Origin: Temnopleurus reevesii
Taxonomy: Eukaryota > Echinodermata > Echinoidea > Temnopleuroida > Temnopleuridae
Direction: 5' to 3'
Assembly: GCA_036244855.1 (NCBI GenBank)
Contig: BQKZ01000571.1
Location: 63,603 to 127,602 of the forward strand
DNA length: 64,000 nt
In this document: piece by piece, positions 58,878-64,000 of the stretch
How positions within the stretch are numbered: the first letter of the stretch is position 1
How the letters are laid out: the number at the start of each line of letters is the position of its first letter
The notes under the pieces: generated by a model
What the model was told of the DNA's origin: nothing
The model's database searches: none
Seen by the model: the letters and a program-made list of their open reading frames with translations, nothing else
Translations under genes and position numbers: made by a program

Positions 58878-59250
58878 GTCCTTGTTCTCTTCTTCAACTT
58901 ATTAGGAAAGATGCTGAAGACTGTTTACGACTGTGATCTTGATTTGATCCAGCTAATCTGAATAAATTGATTGATTGGCTTCCTCTAAACTTGTATTTGA
59001 ATAGAGTCTTGTGTTCCGCACTGTCTGTATCTGCTCTGCTGCTGAACTTTTGAAGTGGAGCGAACGGCTCGTAATTCGTTCGCCGACGATACTGGGTATT
59101 TGTGCACGATGCGTCCGCTAAGCGCCCGTCGAAAAGCCCGTCAAAACATCGGTTTCGCGAACGAAGCGCAGGCCGTCGTTAGGGAACTTGTGTCAGAGGT
59201 CAAATTCGTCAAATTCAAAACGCCCTCTGCGTTAAAAGTACACACAGTTT
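58878..59250 (-). promoter_or_regulatory. Probable 5' UTR and CpG-rich promoter of the SPA17 gene
   Basis: Directly upstream of the ATG. The first 120-170 bases are likely 5' UTR. From about 59050 to 59240 CpG density rises sharply compared with the AT-rich surroundings (several CGxxCG clusters). No clear TATA box is visible. The transcription start cannot be fixed. Confidence 0.45.
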
Positions 59251-61640
59251 CACTGTCACAATTTAATTTATCAAAAGCCAAGAAAAAAAAGTAAAAATAT
59301 TCAGATCCGATGATCATCGAAACGTTTTCTTCCAAACTAGAAAAGGATGAAAAATACATCACCTCCCTTGGCACCCCACCGGGGCATTATTTTCACAAAC
59401 TTAACACTGATTACAAAGATTAGTTTACTCTAATGATGAAAGTGGTTGATCACCTTATTTACTTTTGTCACTATTTTATTGCAGAAAAAAATTGCGTCGG
59501 GGAGGCGAATAAACGACAGTATAATCAAATGTACAAAGTGTTTTTTAATACTGCTCTAAAACAAACTACTATTAGTCAAATATGAATAATAGCGAGCATA
59601 CTAATATATTCCATTCAAATATGACAAGTCTGTTTGGTCTAGCTGGCTGGATTGCTATTATAATCTAAGCTATAATAATTTATTTTTCTGATTGAAAGCG
59701 GGACCAAAGATCTTCGCAAAAACTGAAACTAAAACGAAAAAATGAAAACCTTTCTATATGCTCTTTAATGTAGAAAGTAAGCTAGCTTCCCTCTCTCATC
59801 TCCCCACGAGGTTGAGCGGGCCCTGATCGAGAACCGATGAGCCCTTTCATGCCTTCAGTTTTTAATCATATGATTCTTTTATTGTAAATAGTATTTTCTT
59901 TTTGTACAATGTGAGACAAGTTGATTATTTTTTTAAAACGTCGTCAGCACAACGTATACTTTCATTTATATAATAGTCATAAGTTTTGAAATGACAATGA
60001 TTAATTCAAACTATCTCCTCCATCGCAACATTAGAAATGTCACACCGTAAAATCAGAATGAGTAAACTAATATAAAAAACCCTCTATATTTGCTTTACAA
60101 AACATCAATATTTATAATCATTTCAAAATACACACCGTCCCACAAGCTACTCGATATTCATTTAGGCCCTACAGTTATATTAAATACTTCTCCACCCCCT
60201 TCCCCTCCCTCGCTTTCTCCGAATCTTCTAGCTTTTTCAACGTTGCAGGTTTTGATCCGTCAGTACACAATTTCCTTCCTTTCATGTTATTTTTTTTTCT
60301 TGTTGTCAGATTTTCTCTCCGTTGTATATAAAGGTAAACTTTCTTCACCTTCTTTCAATCTCTATCTGTCAGGCAACGAAAGACTAATAATGTGTATATA
60401 TTTTCTTTTTGAATTTATAATCTTGATCATCAAAATTGATATTTTTGAAGGGTGTACATCTGACAAGCAAAGCTCTTTAGGAGAATTCCTTCATTTCTTT
60501 ACTGTATAATTTTCCATGCATTTAATATTTCACTTACGTTTGATTAGGCTACCATCTGTTATTACATAGGCCTACATGTACACTGCAATTTGCTCTTTTC
60601 GTAATTTTTAAATTATAAGGCTTTACTCCTTATATTACTTTACCATTACTTTAAATTATCTTTGTTCTCTGTTGCATTGTATTTCTGTTGGAAATGAAAA
60701 TAACATTGGAATTGAAAGTTGGGGAGATAGAGGGCTGACTCAGTTGGCGGAATTGCATGATTACCAATGTTTATCGGCTTGCATTATTTTATTACCTTTA
60801 AAAAAGGGGAGGGGTGCAGCCCAGGCCGCTGCCCTCACCCAACCGAAGCAGGAAACCGAGGAAAAGTGCAAAACGATTACCCCCACCCCCCCCCCCCCAT
60901 GGATCCTGCATCTGCCGACGGGTGCACTTCATCAAGTCACAAATATGGCAGCCAGCAATAAAATATATGGGACAAAGTTTTAGCATTGACTGAGACAAAT
61001 CCAAACTTTCAAATCGCATGAATGTCGATGAATCAATATAAATTCATAATGATTATTTTCATACGAATCTACCCCTTTCTCCTATCATAATTTAAATGTC
61101 TAATATTAATGATATATATTAATTCTAAATAGCGTTTAAACAAAGAGTACCGGTACCAGTACCACAATTTAACAGAACAAATATTTTTGTTTAAAATATA
61201 GCCTCTAATGAACAAAACATGTCTTTACAATACAATGAAATATTTAGAGGATTTTGTTTAAGACATACTGAGACAATTATAGACCGATTGAAGGAAAGTG
61301 TCGTAGGCCTAAATACATGTATATGGCGCAATGCCTCTAATCTTCATTTTTCCCTGAAAAACCGTAAAAAAAACCCAACCTTTTTATTGTTGTTTTCTCC
61401 TTGTCAAACCACCAGCCGCCGTTTACCATTTGAAAGTAAAGACATCCCCCTATTATCAAGAGGGCTCTTTCTGGCCTTATTTCCCTTTTCCGAATAATTA
61501 AATTTTGAATGTGAAGACCTCAAGTCCTCAACCTTCAATGTGTTTGGTTTGTCAAGTCGCATGAATGACGGCCCCATTCGCTTTTCAATGTAATTGAAAT
61601 TTAAATTAAAAACTGCACCCTTCTTGTTTTCTTCCCAGTC
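59251..61640. other. No gene seen
   Basis: AT-rich flank. A C run (60889-60899) and a GC-richer patch at 60805-60925 are the only notable features. ORFs up to 139 codons have no recognisable domain. Confidence 0.5.
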
Positions 61641-61830
61641 TTTTCCCGTTTTTCTTTTCATTCCCCCTCTCTCTCTTTCCCCATCTTTCTTCCTCCCCTC
61701 CCTCTCCCCTCCTCTCTCTCTGTATGTCTGTCTGTCTGTCTCTCTCTTCCTCCCTCTCCCTCCCCTTCCCCTCTCTCCCTCCCCCTCTCTCTCCCTCCCC
61801 TCTCTCTGTGTCTATCACTCTCACTCGTTT
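61641..61830. repeat. CT-rich tract
   Basis: CTCTC, TCCC and CTGT runs on the plus strand. ORFs on both strands are compositional. Confidence 0.85.
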
Positions 61831-61915
61831 ACTTCTAAAGCATCATTGTCTTTGTTTTGTTCAGATTGCATTGTTCTGAGTGACAAGACACAAAAAGATA
61901 TTAAAATCATTTTCA

Positions 61916-62820
61916 GGTCAAATAGAAGTTTATTGTCTGTTTCTATTCATTCAGCTTAAAGCCAAAATTTTACATAGCAATTAAGTGACAATAAAAAGGA
62001 AAAGAAAATATAATATTTCTGTTTTTTTTTAATTCATTCTAATGGCTAAATAATCAAAATCATTTATTTCTTTCCAATGAATTGTTTGTAATGTTATAAC
62101 CTAAAATATGCCAAACTAAGATAATCCAGTATCATATAATTTACCTCTAATTTATAAAGCATGATTAGGTACAAGGCATCAAACAATTCTTAGGATATCT
62201 CAATTCTTAGGATATCTCTAGGCATAGATTCTAGACATAACTAAGTATTTTTAATGTCATGTAGAAATAAGCTATAAATTTTGTCTATGTACTACCATTT
62301 TATCGTATATTCTACAAGGTCATTTTTCACTCTTTGAATTCTGACAATCAAGTTGAGTAGTCGAGTATAAGTTTATCATCCGTTTCTATTCATTCAGCTT
62401 TATTCAACATCTTACTTAGCAAATTCAAAAGAAAATACATGTATGTTTCTGTTTTAGACAATTTATTCTAATAGCTATATCTAATCAATTTCCTTTATTG
62501 CTTTCCAATAAAATTCTTGCATTATATAACCTAAGAATTTGTCCACAAAATAAAGATAGTCTAGTATTTACTCTCACATAATGCAGCATAATCATAGATC
62601 ATTCATAATCCGGTAAATAATTCTCTAATTCAGCCTTTTGTGACTGTTATTACTATTTGGAAAATTTAGCAATTATACATAAGTTTCTTATTGATATCAC
62701 ATTCTATCAAACAAAAAAATAAAGAATTGCTATGCTCAACATGGGTTTTGAGCACTCTTATGCATTAAATACTGTTTAAATACTGTTTCCACGACCAAGA
62801 ATGGCAAGCTATTGTATCTG
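61916..62820. repeat. Diverged tandem duplication of about 450 bp
   Basis: TTTCTATTCATTCAGCTT occurs at about 61939 and 62383, each followed by TACATAGCA/TACTTAGCA, AAGAAAATA, TTTCTGTTTT, CATTCTAATGGCTA/TATTCTAATAGCTA, CTTTCCAAT and ATAACCTAA. No gene. Confidence 0.7.
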
Positions 62821-63330
62821 GTTTCTGAAATATCATCTTACGAAATGAGAAATCCACTTAATTTTTATTTACCTTTCTTCAAAACCAATGCTGGCCTAAA
62901 TTCAATTTTTTACAAAGGACCAAAAGTTTGGAATGACTTACCTAAAGAAATAAAAACAAGTCCATCTTTAAATGTATTTAAAAATAACTTAAAGAAACTT
63001 CTTTTACTAAACTATGTATGATTTTTTTCATCAGGCTCTTCAGTCTTCAGTTTTGTCATGTTTGTCTAGGGTTTGTAAGGTTATCTTAGATGTTCATTTG
63101 TTTGTATTCAATTATCGATATAACTTTTTTTTTCTTACCGCTACTATACAAATATTATTCATCTTTGTTTTTTGTTTTGATATTGTATATTGTATGTTCT
63201 GTATCTGCTGGCAGCAGCTAATAAGACGCTTGTCTTCCAAGCTGTCTCCTCATTCTTTTAAATTTCATATATTTTTACCCTATATGTATGTACCTTATTA
63301 TCTGGATGAAATAAATTGAAATTGAATTGA
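62821..63330 (+). mobile_element. LINE ORF2 C-terminus and 3' end
   Basis: Codes for NPLNFYLPFFKTNAGLNS, IFYKGPKVWNDLPKEIK, SLNVFKNNLKKLLL then TAA near 63021: the G-x-K-x-WN-x-LP and F-K-x-x-L-K pattern of non-LTR reverse-transcriptase C-termini. It is followed by about 300 bp of 3' UTR with tail AATAAATTGAAATTGAATTG. A short-repeat tail suggests the CR1/L2 group (inference). 5'-truncated. Confidence 0.8.
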
Positions 63331-63602
63331 AAGTAGATGTTTGTTTGTTTACTACAATTTATCATTTAGTCACAGAGCATAATTTTCTCATTCTTCAGAT
63401 TCTTAGAATCTATATTCCTATGCTGGTTCTGAATATAAACAAAGATATATTTCATTTTAATGAGAGCACTAGATTGTTTCCACGACCAAGAATGGCAAGC
63501 TATTGTATCTGTAAAATACCTAACCACCTACAGCTTTGTATGAATAAAGCATTCCTGTGCCAATGCTTCAATTTTTATTTACAAGAAAACATGAACTATG
63601 CA
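63331..63602. other. No gene seen; second copy of a 36 bp direct repeat
   Basis: TTTCCACGACCAAGAATGGC followed by AAGCTATTGTATCTG occurs at about 63477 and also at about 62786 on the other side of the LINE fragment. Confidence 0.6.
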
Positions 63603-63782
63603 CAGATGCAAACTGTTCCGGAATATGCATGAGGTGTATTTTCAAAAGTTTAAGGGTATCATTACAAGTGATTGGCTGAACGTTTGGCTAATGTTGTCAC
63701 ATTTGCCATCATTTTTGTTCAGCTGTTGCACTATTCACATATTAATTTTGACCTCATGCATAATCCCGAACAGTTATCTCTG
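63603..63782. mobile_element. MITE family D, copy 5 (opposite orientation)
   Basis: GATGCAAACTGTTCCGGAAT and GCATGAGGT at the left; ACCTCATGCATAATCCCG and AACAGTTATCTCTG at the right; internal GTTCAGCTGTTGCA. Confidence 0.8.
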
Positions 63783-64000
63783 ACTACATACACACAACAT
63801 AATGATAATAATAATATTCAAGGTATTTCTAAACTCTACTATTGTAAGGTTCTACTCTGTACATTATACAAGGATGAAATAGTCACTATTCACCTTCAGT
63901 GGTTTTGGCATATATACATGCCAAACATTTATACATCTAAATATAAATCTATTCATAGTAAAATTACTATCAAAGGATTTTTACACAACAAATAAATACA
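63783..64000. other. No gene seen
   Basis: AT-rich to the window end. Confidence 0.5.

Noticed and set aside
60798..61019. GC-richer patch with C10 run as a possible exon
   Set aside because: Frames on both strands are short, no splice-site pair fits, and the C run suggests simple or repetitive sequence.
61594..61959. 121-codon Ser/Pro/Leu-rich ORF
   Set aside because: Driven by a CT-rich tract; the opposite strand gives an equally long Arg/Glu ORF.

Overview
This is nuclear DNA of an animal. It is AT-rich, intron-containing and crowded with short inverted-repeat transposons, retroposon tails, minisatellites and microsatellites. The one clear gene and the repeat landscape suggest a marine deuterostome, most likely a sea urchin; the species cannot be fixed from the sequence alone.

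The window holds one convincing protein-coding gene, on the minus strand from about 58.9 kb down to 35.9 kb. It is an SPA17 (sperm surface protein Sp17) homologue. Eight coding exons can be joined with matching phases, consensus splice sites and a total of 1168 codons. Exons 1-2 encode the Sp17 RIIa docking domain and adjacent conserved segment. Exons 3-7 encode five IQ (calmodulin-binding) motifs, three of them preceded by a repeated acidic VDIDL box. Exon 8 (2055 bp) encodes about ten copies of a QSAKSSKQSVAAE-like repeat and then a long acidic Glu/Gln/Thr tail. The known vertebrate Sp17 is only about 150 residues, so this is a greatly expanded version. Two in-frame stop codons (codon 402 in exon 7, codon 717 in exon 8) interrupt the otherwise open frame. 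Intron 5 carries three decayed partial copies of exon 6.

From 1 to 35 kb no gene is supported. This part holds a strong foldback element at the left edge, tandem arrays, several MITE families and retroposon 3-prime tails. Five single-N joins (6490, 11309, 14944, 20647, 24644) are each flanked by an X-N-X duplication, which is the signature of unmerged overlapping contigs from a heterozygous genome. Most of the large tandem duplications here are therefore probably assembly artefacts. A 255-N gap lies at 27152-27406.

Introns of the SPA17 gene, especially the 8 kb intron 1, are packed with inverted-repeat elements, including a 653 bp TA-flanked family present twice plus one old inverted copy. 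A LINE fragment is nested inside another element there. A CpG-rich stretch at 58.9-59.25 kb is the likely promoter. From 59.3 to 64 kb there is no supported gene: a diverged tandem duplication, a LINE reverse-transcriptase C-terminal fragment and one MITE are present.
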